DNA of 32,921 nt from positions 1-32,921 of the forward strand of contig JABVXU010000597.1 in NCBI GenBank assembly GCA_013365365.1. Reading direction: 5' to 3'. This document shows positions 20,905 through 32,467 of this stretch, piece by piece (the stretch's first letter is position 1; every line of letters starts with the position of its first letter). The position numbers and the translations under genes were made by a program. This DNA comes from Cruorifilaria tuberocauda (taxonomy: Eukaryota > Nematoda > Chromadorea > Rhabditida > Onchocercidae). The notes beneath the pieces were generated by a model. That model ran no database searches. It was not told the origin of the DNA and worked only from the letters and a program-made list of their open reading frames with translations.

Positions 20905-23839
20905 TCAACACTGATAAGATCCTACAACAAGATTACCACCGATCATATATGCTTTGTTTTTCCGCAGCGATTCTTCATAATGCCTCGGTTGCAAAGCTTT
21001 GAAGGAATACATATCAACAAAATGATTCTTCCCCTCTTCCTTTCGCGACCATAACGCACCCTCAACCAAACAACAAATCATTTCGCAGGCTATGTAATTT
21101 AGTATCATTAAAGCACTTGGAGCAATTTCAGGATCACCTAGCCATTTTAAGAATCGACCAATTTTTGCTTTCCTGTAACTTTCAAAAGTTTAAGAACTGA
21201 ATTAAACATAATTTATCTTCTTTTATCTAAATACAATATTTTTTAGAATTGTCCAGTAATTCATTAAAATGTCTAATGTAATAATCTTTCAAGTATGTTG
21301 AATATGCTTTTGAAATTTAGAAAAAAATCAGTTATTACGTACTCCGACCATTTTGGATCTATTCAGATAACTGAACATAACTAAAGACAGAATCTGAAGC
21401 GTATCAGATACAAAATTTGGATTAAATCTGAAAAGTTCAAAATACAAATATCGAATTAATACCTAACACCAAATCCAGCGCAGAAGCTATATGTCCTTGC
21501 TATCGTATATTCTTTATACTCATCTTCATCCATTAATGCCGTACGTTCTGATAATCGCTTCAATCGTTCACGTTTTTCTTCATCAACTTTTACATCACTT
21601 TTCAGATATCTCTGCAGTTCACCAGTTACGTCGAATAATCCAACAATGTCGTAGATTGATTGCGCTCTAAAATAAATCTAAATAAACAACTTCAAAAGCG
21701 ACATTCACCAGCATTTTCTCGGTTAATATCATCAATCCTTAACTTTTCCTTATTGATAAATTGCTCAATGCTGAATTCAATGATCCAATAACAGTAGTCT
21801 CAGCACTTATCATAAGATCACTTCATAATAAAATAATAATTACTGTATACAAGCACTATGAAATCGATGAAATGGCTACAACAAGGTCAAATATTTCATA
21901 ATATTAACACCATTGCATATATTTTCCTAATGAGATTAATTCACGGCTAGGTCATATTCCTTACACTTATTTTCCCATATTTCACCATATAACATCTATT
22001 ATTTATATTATCATTAAAGTGTAACAAAAACTAAATAGTCCTATCAGTTTAATAACATAATGATACTTCTATTAAAATATTCAAGTAATTTGGAAAATAA
22101 ATTTTAAAGATCAGCAATAGGTTATTCAAAGAAATTAATCAATAACAAACTCTTTTCCACAGAAATCTGAACTATTAGTCGGAACCTCGGCCAAGATATC
22201 ACATTCCGTATCATAGTCTTCATTGAAACCTTTCAACAAATCTGCTGACTGCAAAAATTCACATTTTTTCAAGTCGATACAATTTTCAATTCTCAAAATA
22301 AACAATATATACGAGTTCAAGTTCCATCCTTTCTTTAAATATTCCACCTTTCTCTTCTCTCCGAATTTTGAATTCATATATGCAAAATAAATGGTAGAAA
22401 TTCTCTAAAACGAAAAATTTCCCTTTGAAAATTTCAAAAACATTATTTTACTTACTTTAGCCATACGATAAATCCGATTAAGATGAAATGGTTTTTTGCG
22501 TAGAAGAAATAAGAAATCCACACATTCGATTTTTTTACAGCTGGAAAAAAATTTTTAATTAAAAACAAACTTCTGAATTCAAAAAAGATATGAAATGGAA
22601 CAGATTTAGAAAAAAATTTTCACCCTCGTACAATCGCATATTTCTTGGCTCTACTCACTGTATCCATCAGCTGATCGCGCAAAATATCAGAAACATATTG
22701 TTGACATCTAAAATACGTCGCTTATTTCTTTTCTTCTCTAATGTGATAGCATATTCAAAAATTTTAATGACAAGTCGTAATTAATGTACAAAAGAAAAAA
22801 AAGAGTGAATATGACAAAATAATTAGACAATAATGAAATGGAACATTAACATATGAGATTTCGTTTCTAGACTACATAAACTGCAACGATACATAGAAGC
22901 GGACGATACAAGCAAAACTTGAACTTCAAATACTTCAAGAAATAAAAAGTAATGGGCAGTACTACCCAACAATTACGAATAAACAATAAGGTTAACAGTT
23001 AGTAACCTCTACAAATTTCCTGAAGCTACTAGATAAATACGATGCGTCTGGAAAATTTAATATAAATGCAAAAATTAAAATATCCCATATCATGAAAAAT
23101 TAGTCACTGCTAACTGATAAATGACTTCTGTCGTGGATTTTTTGATTAGACTGAATTGGGGTTGAATGTGGTGGAAGTTGAGATTGGTGGAGAAGGTTTC
23201 TTGTGGACGAATTCGGGACTGGTAAGGTTGAAGAGCAAGAAGAATATAATAACAATTTATTCAAAGAAAACAATGATAAATAACAGAACGGTAACTTTGG
23301 TGAAACTGGAGAAAACTGCGTGAGCTGTGAAGATTGATTTGACTACTAAAGACATGGTGTTTTATAGAGAAGATTTTAAGGAGATTTACAGGATAGGATA
23401 TTTTACATTTACATATAAAGGATTTTGTAAAAAAGAAGTGAGAAAATCTGTTGCAGGTGTACTAAGCACAAAAGGATTTAAGTTAAAAATTTACATACAA
23501 ATTGAAAATAGATAAATGAAACATAGAAGAATTTCCATAAAACAGTTTTTATAATGAGTTATCTGGTGCAGGTGCTGGAAAAATTGTTTTATATTTTACA
23601 AATAATGAGTTATAGAAATAAGGATTTAAAAATATTTATAATTAAAAATTATTTTCGAGAAAATTCTCAACAACTTCAGCTCTGAAGAATAACCTTAAAA
23701 CTGAAAACGATTTTCATGTAAAAAATTCAAATTCTAAATTGAAAACTAACGTTTCAATCGGTTCAGCTTCATCGCCATAAGCAAACATTAATTTTCCAAT
23801 AATTTCATAAATATCCTCAGGAACTGGAATACGAGCCAT
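20905..23839 (-). CDS. SUPT3H: Transcription factor SPT3 homolog (SAGA complex subunit)
   Basis: Minus-strand exons 23751-23839, 22624-22707, 22456-22540, 22151-22248, 21463-21666 and 20905-21172 give 275 aa (human and yeast forms are a little over 300). Residues 1 to about 86 form the first histone-fold-like part: KLMFAYGDEAEPIET, a helix (VSDILRDQLMDTVSRA), then VDFLFLLRKNPFHLNRI, matching the DLLFLMRKD region of human SPT3. Residues 119-275 follow the second half: TGELQRYL, a basic run, LSERTALMDEDEYKEY, SFCAGFG, KIGRFLKWLG, then ALMILNYIACEMICCLVEGAL, which parallels [21 protein letters not shown]. SPT3 helps SAGA deliver TATA-binding protein to promoters. The linker (87-118) is acidic and short. 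Two donors are somewhat weak (gttagt after residue 29, gtttgt after residue 118), but both are required by phase and by homology. Confidence 0.9.
22708..23750 (-). other. First intron of SPT3, with a purine-rich, possibly coding segment on the plus strand
   Basis: 1043 nt, the longest intron of SPT3. On the plus strand it contains a purine-rich segment of about 23150-23515 with an acceptor (tttgattag), a 72-nt open stretch encoding phrases such as LNVVEVEIGGEGFLW, a good donor (ACTG then gtaagg) at 23222, and an open frame at 23327-23515 that opens with GTG. See findings. Confidence 0.4.
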
Positions 23840-25264
23840 CGTTTTCCGCTCACAGATTTAATTGTTCATTTGTCTATTCATTCATTAAATGATTATTCGC
23901 TCAACTACTCCTCCAATCAACCAACTGATTAGTCAAATACAAAACAGTATGTTCACAACTACTACCTAAAAATAACACACTTTGATAAGTTTCACAGTAT
24001 TATCTTAACTTCATCAAAAACATGAAAATAACAAATGTAATTCATAGGTCTATAGAACGGAAAAAAAATGAAATAAGGAATTAACTACTTGAAAATAAAA
24101 CACTAATTAGTTCTTAAGAGATCTTAGAGCTTTAAAGTTTCTTAATGTCTATGATACAAAGGAAAATGCCAAAAATGAAACATATTTTAGCTTCTGAAAT
24201 ATCTGATTAAGATTTGAATTTAATCTAATAACAGATAGAGATGAAATAATTGACGACCGTAAATAAAATATGAATTCTTCAGTTCATGGACAAAGTTAAT
24301 GAGGGGAATTATACGCAACCGGGAGCTTATCATAAATTATCACGAATGATAAGTAAAATTTTGAGTTTTAAGAATGTATTTGAAATGATGAGGTGTTGAT
24401 AAAAACTGAATTTCATTTATATATTTAGTAAATATGGCTTGAATGTGCGCAAAACCGGTCCTTCTATTTTTTGTATTTAAACCAATCAAAAAAAATTGTG
24501 ATCAAAGACTAAATTTTTATTAGTATCGATAGACAACAAATTAATCAACTGATAAGAGAAATTGTCATCGAAAGGACGAAAAGAGACGGCTTAGTAATTA
24601 ATACTTGTTTTAACGAATTTTCATTCCCTATTTAACATTTCTTCACATGCTGGATGCTTCATTCCTTACTTCACTCATTCGAGAAATATTTCTAAATTTT
24701 GCCTCTTTAAATTTCATTCCCTATTCCACCAATTTCAGAAATATTTCGAAGCATTTTAAACTTATTTTAATTAAAAGCTTACTTGACTTAATACATTATT
24801 CTCCATCTTTCCATCACTTATTACTTTTCCCTTCTCTTCCTCTCCCCCACACTCTTACCTATTTTAAATTATTTTCTACCAAATAATACTTGTTAAATTT
24901 ATCTTGTATATCAATCTAATATACTAAGAATTCTCCGACAAAATAACATAGCTTTTCTATTTCACGCACGTATTACGTTAAATGTCAATTTAATAAATAT
25001 TACTTTAAGTTTAGACTAGCATATAATAGGTAACTACTTGAAGTTTGGGATAGCTAACAGCTAAATGTGATAGGTAGATAAATGGAAGTAAAAACTGAAA
25101 ACTGATGCCAGTTAAAAAAAAATTGTTGACAATTCATCAACATTAAACCGTTTGAGTAATAAAAGAGTGTTATAGACAGAGAGACGAGTTAGTAAAGTGA
25201 AAGGGTTTTGATTACGTCTGATTACAAGTATGTAAAAAACTAAGAAAAAAAACCTTCCATGTTA

Positions 25265-25405
25265 ATGACAATCTATAAATTCGGCAAAACCACCAGTAAC
25301 CGAATCCGTGGCACCGCGGAGACCGATAATACCACCCTCACATTGCAAACCCGCCAGGTGCTGAATCGAGTTGCCAAAAAAAAACCGAAAAGTTCAGAGA
25401 TGTAG
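25265..25405 (+). other. Short GC-rich island of unknown nature
   Basis: Roughly 110 nt (25282-25375) has about half G+C with CpG sites and CCGCGG, against a background of around 30 percent or less. The plus strand reads from an ATG at 25265 through 46 codons (MTIYKFGKTTSNRIRGTAET and on) to TAG at 25403-25405. The minus strand reads GLQCEGGIIGLRGATDSV and on to a stop. Because the GC-rich core is open in more than one frame, neither reading proves an exon. A structured RNA, a remnant of another gene or a CpG-type promoter core are alternatives. Confidence 0.4.
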
Positions 25406-26239
25406 TACACGTGGCAGAATTTTAATGAGATTCAGAGAGTGTCAAGATTTCCGGTTTGTTTCTTTCAAATTTTCTCCTCTACTCTTCGTACACTTCCTGT
25501 ACTATTCTATTCTTTCATTTGAAATTGCATTTATTTATGTTCATCCCATTTTTGTACCTTAATTCTGTTTTTCACATTGTTTTCATTCACATTATTCTAT
25601 TCTCATATATTTTCTACTCTTTCCTGTTTCTCTTTTCCATTCCAACTTATTCTATTCATTGAGACGGGATCTGAAAATAGGGAAATATTGAAGAATTAGG
25701 AAATTATTCATATAATTAATATACAAAAATATGAAAAAGAATGTAAAGTACCAGAGAACATAAATGGTTTTCATTTCAAATTTTTGTTTCATTTTAGTTT
25801 CATCAATTTTCTTTTTTTTCAAACTTCAACTTGTTCCTTTAATTTCTTGAATCGAAAAAAGACAATAATAAGATGAGTTATCAATGAAAGAATGAACTAT
25901 ATACTTTTGCTACAAATTATCTTGCAATAATTGGGAATTTTTCTTTTTTTCTCTGTAAATCTGAATTCATATATTCTATTTAGTATTTATATTGATAAAT
26001 TTTCAAATATTTTAATATTTCTCTCTTTAATATAATTTCTACACTTTTTATGCTAAAAATTTAAATTAATTAAAAGTTTATGAATTCAAATAATAAATAT
26101 TGAATAGATTTTGTGAGTTGTTTTCCTAATATAAAATCAAAAAAATTTTAAGATAATTAAGAAAGAGATAATCCATAGTAAAAGTTATTGATTTCTCGAA
26201 AATAGTTCTATTTGCAAATAATTCGTGTATTAATGGTCT

Positions 26240-26250
26240 TCTTTTTTCAG
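26240..26250 (+). promoter_or_regulatory. Probable SL acceptor of transaldolase
   Basis: tcttttttcag ends at 26250, 8 nt before the ATG at 26259. No exon is visible upstream. It is a strong acceptor with a very short leader, as expected for spliced-leader addition. Confidence 0.65.
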
Positions 26251-26258
26251 AAACGATT

Positions 26259-29200
26259 ATGGCGTCAGTTTTAGAACAGATGAAATTATCCACAAAAGTC
26301 GTCGCAGATTCTGTCGATTTCAATGGTAAAACAACTAGATAAAATTTTTGTGTTTATGTGTTCTCTCAATTTTTAATGGAAAATATTCTGTAAAGTGAAG
26401 TCTTATAGGAAAAACGGATTTTGCACGAATTTCAATTTTTAATATATAAGCTATGTAATCAGAAGGGAAATGAAGTTATATGAGCAAAATTTGAAAGTAG
26501 TAGAATAAAATAAAACAGAAAATTAAATATTATTGTGTATGACGTAGAAAAACGATCAGAATAAGATAATAAAGGCGGAAGGATTAAATTATGAATTTTC
26601 TTAGCAATCAACAGGAATTGAATGCGATGAAATGATGTTGATTTGTTTAATTAAAATTTTCGACTTGTAACTCGGATAATTGGAGTACGTCTAGTTATGT
26701 TAAGGTCAACTTAATGATACAAACATTTCGATTTTTCGTGAGAAGTTTATATTATCATAGATCTCTAAGTTTTTTGCCTAGTTAATCATTTGTCTCAAAT
26801 AATACATGAGGTTTAGACTCTCTGCTACTCAAAATGAAACAGTTATTTTTTGGCTTTTTTGAATTTACCGGAACATTGTGAACTTTTGTTAAAAGATTAA
26901 TTTTAATGTATTTTTGGTCTCGGAGAAGCTAAGTTAACTTCAAATTTCATTTTAAGACTCTATGTCCATGAAATTTTTTTGATTTAAAAGCATTAATCTA
27001 ATCCCAAATTATATTTACAAAAAATCTTAACATTAAAAAAATACTTTGCCACTTATTTTTTTGCAGTAATGAAACAGGTTGGCGCCGTAGATGCTACGAC
27101 AAATCCATCAATTCTATTGGCAGCATCCAAACTTGATGACTATAAGCAATTTTTGGATGGAGGCGTTACATATGCTAAAAAATGTGGTTCATCATTAAGT
27201 CGTGAAGAAGTAAAACTTTTGGGAAAATATTTTAAGTTAATTTCTGGATTCCGTAGAATGACAAAATTAACTACTAAAAATTTTAATTTTAGTTTTTTTG
27301 ATTATCTGCTCTTGTAAATTAGTGAAATTAATCTCTTCTTTTAATATATTTAATAGCAGCAGCAACTTATAATTCTATAATCCGTTCATGTAATATTTGT
27401 TTAGATGGTACAAATATAACTGTTAAACCAATGGACATGGTTTATTTGTCTTCCAGAAAAGATTTAACCATGAAAGCATTTCTTCCTATTCATCTAAATG
27501 AGTGAGAGAGTAAATTGTATGAAAATTAAATACTTCTTACTGATTGTTTTTTTTACCTTTTATAGTTACGTGCTTTGGCTATGGATAAAATAGCAGTTTT
27601 AATGGGAAAAGAAGTACTAAGCGTTGTTCCTGGACGTGTTTCAACAGAAGTTGATGCTAGGTATGACTTTTTTGTTTACATCCCATTATTTATTTTCTTT
27701 TTATTTATTTTTTTTATTATGCGTCATTACTCATTTTTGTTTTCCTATTAATACTAGGTAGCAATCACTCTAAGTTATCACGCACTATTCACGAATATAT
27801 GTTAAATGAAAGTAATGTCATCAAAATTTTTTTTAACGTGAATGATATATTTGATGAAGTTTATACTTCTCATTTTTAGACTGGCTTTTGACAAAGATGC
27901 ACAGATTGCCAAAGCATTGGCTATTATAAAGTTGTATGAAGAGGAAGGAATTTCTAAAGAACGTGTGCTAATAAAATTACCCTCAACTTGGGAAGGCATT
28001 GAAGCTGCTCGGTTAGCTTACTTTATCAAATATGCAGAAATATTTTTATTATATTGTTCTCAGCTTCAGTAATTTTATACAACTTTCATATAGTGCTAAG
28101 TAACAATTTATTTGTTCATCAATTTAAATAATTTCGTCAAACTCCAATGAAATTTTTCGTTTATCTAAATTCATTTCCACCGTTGGTATGTTTTGACAAA
28201 TAACCTTTTCCTACTGTTTCATGTCTACACTAGACATGATATTTTTTATCGTCACATGCTTTACGACAAGACAGTCTCTTCGTAATTAAACTTGTGGATT
28301 AACTCAACGAATGATTGGAAGTTTTGAAAATACGTTCAACCTTCTTATTTTATATATTATTTTTTCTGCAAATACGGTATATGTTCCTTTGAATTTAATT
28401 ATTTATATCTGTTCATGTCAGAAAATTCTTAATATCAGTGTACTCAAAAGTAAACATGGTGTCCATTGCAATATGACGCTACTGTTCAATATTTATCAAG
28501 CTATCGCGTGTGCTGAAGCGAATGCAACACTAATTTCTCCGTTTGTTGGCCGAATTCGCGATTGGTATTTGAAAAACACTGATTCGAAAAATTATACTCG
28601 TGAAACGGATCCTGGTGTTCAGGTTACTTATACTTCTGATTTTGGTTATATAAAATTGAAACTGCTTTTTTTAATATGTGGAAAAAAAGGAAAGTTTTTC
28701 TTTTCAGTTTTTCTTTTTCGTATCTTTTGAACCACTAATTTTCGTTAATTTTTGAATATCATTAGAATGTTCGAAAAATATACAATTATTACAAAAAGCA
28801 TGGCTATAAAACAGAGGTTATGGCAGCATCATTCCGAAATGTTGATGAAATCAAAGGTCTTATTGGTTGTGATCTAATGACGATCAGGTATCTTTTTTTG
28901 CACGAGAGGTTTTATTAAAAGAGTTCTGAAAATATAATGCTTACCAAGTAATCTTACCAAGTTGTGTAACTTACTTTTGCAGTGCGGCATTGCTCAAGGA
29001 ACTATCGGTTGACACCGAACACGTTCCTGTAATTTTGAGTCCGGAAAAAGGTATAAGTTTTCTGTTTCCGTGAATTTTTTCCATGATATCCATGTTTTTT
29101 TGGAATCATTTCTCATGCAATATTGTTTTCTGCTTTCCTTAGAATGAAAAATATTGTGAAGTAATTACTGTTTGATATGATTATAATATTATAAAAAAAA

Positions 29201-29371
29201 AAGCTCATTGCAGCCAAATCATTTGAAATGCAAAAGATTTCTCTAAACGAGTCGATGTTTCGACATGAAATGAATGAAGATCAAATGGCATCGGATCTTT
29301 TAGCTGATGGAATACGTCGTTTTGCGGCAGATGCCCGAGGGATGGAAGCCTTGATTGATAAAGTTCTCTAA
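26259..29371 (+). CDS. tald-1: Transaldolase (pentose phosphate pathway)
   Basis: Exons 26259-26325, 27067-27209, 27566-27660, 27880-28011, 28439-28622, 28766-28887, 28983-29050 and 29214-29371 join in phase to 322 aa (human form 337 aa). Transaldolase moves a three-carbon dihydroxyacetone unit between sugar phosphates in the cytosol, linking sedoheptulose 7-phosphate and glyceraldehyde 3-phosphate to erythrose 4-phosphate and fructose 6-phosphate. Visible landmarks are DATTNPS with Asp31, [11 protein letters not shown] with Glu98, the Schiff-base Lys134 in [51 protein letters not shown], and [20 protein letters not shown] near the end. All expected catalytic residues are present, so the enzyme should be active. 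The long first intron (741 nt) could hold regulatory sequence. It is divergent from SPT3 and convergent with the MARCH gene. Confidence 0.96.
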
Positions 29372-30669
29372 GGAACTACTTATTTGAAATTATTTTCCTC
29401 TAAAAATAATTGACTTTGCATTTTCCTCTTCGTTTTTAAACATCTGTTTTCCTTAATTTCTCTCAGTTCTTGTTACGATTGGAATAAGAAAGATAGAACA
29501 AATTTTAGCTTTAATTTTAAAAGTTAGGAAGAAGACATTTTAATACAGTATGCTATGGGTCAACATGTCATGTATTAGTAAACGGTTACAAAGTAACCAG
29601 AGGCGCAGTTAGGTATAAACAAGAGTTCTGGTTATGCCACTGCATCATCTTTAAAAAATCAGGAATCTGATAGAATATGATTTAAGTAAGTATTTTTATT
29701 CGATTTAATCATTGATATATTTTTTAGACGAAAATTTCGTATCTAAAATTAATCATTCCCTGTTGCCTTTGCTTTGCCGAGATTTCGTTTTGTTCTCTTT
29801 TTGGCTGATAGAATTTATTTCTTGCTAGTCTAATTTCGCAAAGTTACATTTTTTATAAATTCTAGTGATTTTACAATCAATTAAATTAATTTATACAAAT
29901 TAACGCCATGTGTTAAATAATATGAAATTTTTATATTTTTACTAATGGTTTCCTTCGTTAGGCAATTCATTTAACAGTGGATTACAGCTTGTAAGATTAT
30001 GCTAATTCATCATCTTATTGCATCATGCTTTTTCTTTTTTCTTTTCCTTTTGAGTAGGTTTTGTATTGTCTTAGTGACGTATCGAAGATGAGCATTGTCT
30101 CGAGCGTTTTATTCTTGTTTTCTTTTACAAGAACTTGTAATTTATCACTTTTCCTTATTTTCATATCTAAAATTTTTTCCAAATTTTCTAATCATTATGC
30201 ATTGTAATTCTTATGCTGTTATGTGCCATTTGTATATTCCATTCTTTTTTAACTTTCAATTATTAGATTCACAGTTTTGAAGATGAGTTATTAGGTAGTT
30301 TGATTCATTTTCCACAATAAATACAATAAATTTTCGGAATTTCTGTTGCGCTTTAGAATTTACTACATTCTATCATATATACAAAACACCTTTCTTTTTT
30401 CATACCCAAAGCAATTTGAATGTTTGAAAGCAATAAACATGCTATAAATCTATCCAATAAAAGATAAACATAGTTAGTGCGAAATTGCTAAGAGATACTT
30501 TAAAATTTTTACGGGACTTTGCAATTGTTTATGATAAATATGTGTATTTAAAAAGATTTAATTGTTGTCGATAGCGGTTTGTCAGTGAATATTCGAAGTA
30601 AAAATGAATAATGGAATAAGGAGGGAAATAATTTCATGATAGTCATCTAATGTTGATCAAATTCATCGA
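29372..30669. other. Convergent intergenic region, transaldolase to MARCH gene
   Basis: About 1.3 kb with no supported exon. The transaldolase 3' UTR begins here, but no AATAAA is seen soon after the stop; a doublet lies near 30316-30330. A slightly less AT-rich stretch at 29580-29650 contains a small palindrome (ggttac aaa gtaacc). The frame at 30095-30280 is AT-rich and probably chance. Confidence 0.45.
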
Positions 30670-32419
30670 CTATTTATTTGATTTTTTGTTGAAATCAGAA
30701 TCAATGAAATGTATGGCACGTTGTTTGTTGATGTAGTGCCAAATGCGCATAACTACATTCATTAAACCGCCAATTAATGTTGCCACAATTAAAAGTGTTA
30801 CCACTAAAATGATCGATTTCAAAATTATTAATAAATTATTTAAAAGAATTTTGCCATTTTTGGATATGTATTATAATAGAAAAATCTAACATAAGTGATT
30901 TTATGACTTGTTCGAAAGTAGAGCAGTATGTAATTAAAAAGATAATGAGAATTAAAAATATGTTGTGTAAAGATGTTATGACGAGAATTAGGAAAATATC
31001 ATGATAAGATTTTAAAAGGATTTCATGATAGAAATAAAGATAAAAGTATCATTCTACTAAGTTAGCATTAAGTATTCAAAATGCTAAAAATAAACTTACA
31101 TACGCGTGCTACATCAGGTGAACGTGGTGGTAAGCCAGCTATAAAAATTCGATCAAAAAATTCTCGTTCAATAGTAAGCGTTATCATATACCATAAACAT
31201 ATTGATAAGCAAATTACTGATGATGCTTCAACAATATTCTAAAGTAAATACTCTCTTTCTTTCTTTTATTTCAGATATATTAAAAATTATTAATTTAATT
31301 TGAAACTTAGTCGAAATATTTTCGACTAAATTATAGAGAGTATGGATAAAAAGCGTAATGATCATCTAAAAAAGTGGTAAGGCACTGAATAATTTAAGCA
31401 TATATTAAAAGTAATCAATGTTCTCACTGTCATTTCAATTTGTGGCTTTTGCCATTTCCATATAGGCTGTAAAATATTTCCCGATTTCGAATATTTCTCT
31501 TGACAGATCTCACATCGATCATTATTATTGGATCGTAATAGCCATTCATTTAAACAGTGCTCATGAATATCTCCCATCTATGAATTAGCTTTTTTATTTT
31601 TATATTTTTATTTCTAACTTATAATTTTTATTACACTCGAGAATGAAAATTAATTGACACTAATAATAATGCAGAAAGAAACAATATTTGGAATAACAAT
31701 TATAATTTTTAATGCTTTGTCGGATAAAATTGAATGAAATTATTTCTTATTAAACTTAAGGATTTTGAAAAAATTTCCTAAACGTTATCAACAGTGTTAA
31801 ATTATGCTACAAAGAACCAAAGGACGGCATGTTTTAATAAATTATCTGACTGGATTTAATAATTTTGTAAAGTTTTATATAAGTGTGAAGAAAAATCTTT
31901 AAAACAGTAGAATAATTATGCTTTACCTTTAAAAGGTAAAACATAATTACTCAAATTAAAAACGGTATTTTCTTTTATTCCTACATAAAGAATTCAAGCC
32001 CTTAGTCTTCACAGAGCTACTAATTCTTTCATTTAAAGCAAATTATTTTAAGTTATCTGATTAAATATATCGACTTAAACATAACCGGAAGAAGTTGAAC
32101 ATACAAATCAACATCTTATTTTATTTACATGGTAATTTTACAAAAAAGAGAATGTAATGAATAGAATATAATAAATTATGTATTAAATACAATATGAAAT
32201 TAATCAATGAAATATGTTATCAATCAGAATCGTTTTTCATAGTAAATATCGAAAAGAAAAACGGAAGCTTACAGTTCCTGTACAAGCACATGGCCGAACA
32301 AGTTGGCCGGTTTCTGATTGGCAAATACGGCATGCTCTTTTCTCCGTATTAGATGAATCGGAGACTGTTTTTGGTGAACTGCAAACCTGATTTCGTTTAA
32401 TAATTGTAATTTGAATCAT
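30670..32419 (-). CDS. MARCH-type membrane RING-CH E3 ubiquitin ligase
   Basis: Minus-strand exons 32273-32419, 31428-31577, 31100-31238 and 30670-30803 give 189 aa. The RING-CH zinc-finger signature is complete: Cys30, Cys33, Cys44, Cys46, His54, Cys57, Cys71 and Cys74, with spacing C-x2-C-x10-C-x-C-x7-H-x2-C-x13-C-x2-C. The Trp after the fourth pair (NEWLL) is also present. Two hydrophobic segments follow, about 105-122 (SSVICLSICLWYMITLTI) and 145-165 (VLVTLLIVATLIGGL), with a basic cytoplasmic tail. This is the layout of the two-span MARCH2/3 group, which ubiquitinates membrane proteins in endosomes and at the plasma membrane. The 5' end has two versions: ATG at 32419, or a 9-codon first exon at 32439-32467 joined through a 60-nt intron to 32378, giving 185 aa. 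I cannot decide between them from sequence. Confidence 0.88.
31239..31427 (-). other. Second intron of the MARCH gene, with a small hairpin
   Basis: ttagtcgaaa at 31307-31316 and tttcgactaa at 31320-31329 are perfect reverse complements with a 3-nt loop. The intron is bounded by gtgaga and tactttag on the minus strand. No other feature is seen. Confidence 0.5.
31578..32272 (-). other. First long intron of the MARCH gene
   Basis: 695 nt between the two exons that together make the zinc finger, bounded by gtaagc and attcatag on the minus strand. It is AT-rich and contains the palindrome at 31914-31948; no nested gene is seen. Confidence 0.6.
31914..31948. repeat. 35-nt near-perfect palindrome
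   Basis: aattatgctttaccttt (31914-31930) and the 17 nt at 31932-31948 are reverse complements with one mismatch and a single central base. It lies inside the long intron of the MARCH gene. It would extrude as a cruciform or fold as a tight hairpin. Confidence 0.75.
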
Positions 32420-32438
32420 TCATGTGAAAATGTTTCAC

Positions 32439-32467
32439 AGACAGCATTCAGGAAAATTGTTATCCAT
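32439..32467 (-). CDS. Alternative first exon of the MARCH-type gene
   Basis: ATG at 32467 begins MDNNFPECC, followed by a donor (CTGTCT then gtgaaa). The split codon fits an acceptor (gtttgcag) at 32379, joining to SPKTVSDSSN and the RING-CH domain. The 60-nt intron is short but possible in nematodes. It competes with a start at 32419, whose first 13 residues (MIQITIIKRNQ and on) would then be intron. Confidence 0.4.

Larger units (their letters stand above)
23840..26250. other. Divergent intergenic region, SPT3 and transaldolase promoters
   Basis: About 2.4 kb between two genes that point away from each other, so both promoters should be here. It is AT-rich and pyrimidine-rich near 24620-24880 and 25470-25650, where the longer open frames are low-complexity and unlikely to be genes. 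A GC-rich island lies at about 25265-25405. Confidence 0.5.

Noticed and set aside
24647..25662. Several open frames rich in F, L, S and H in the SPT3-transaldolase gap
   Set aside because: They come from pyrimidine-rich low-complexity DNA, have no splice structure and match no family.
27357..27509. Open stretch of about 49 codons inside the second intron of transaldolase
   Set aside because: It reads [18 protein letters not shown] and on, but the flanking exons already align continuously with human transaldolase, so it is not part of that protein, and no start or donor supports a nested gene.
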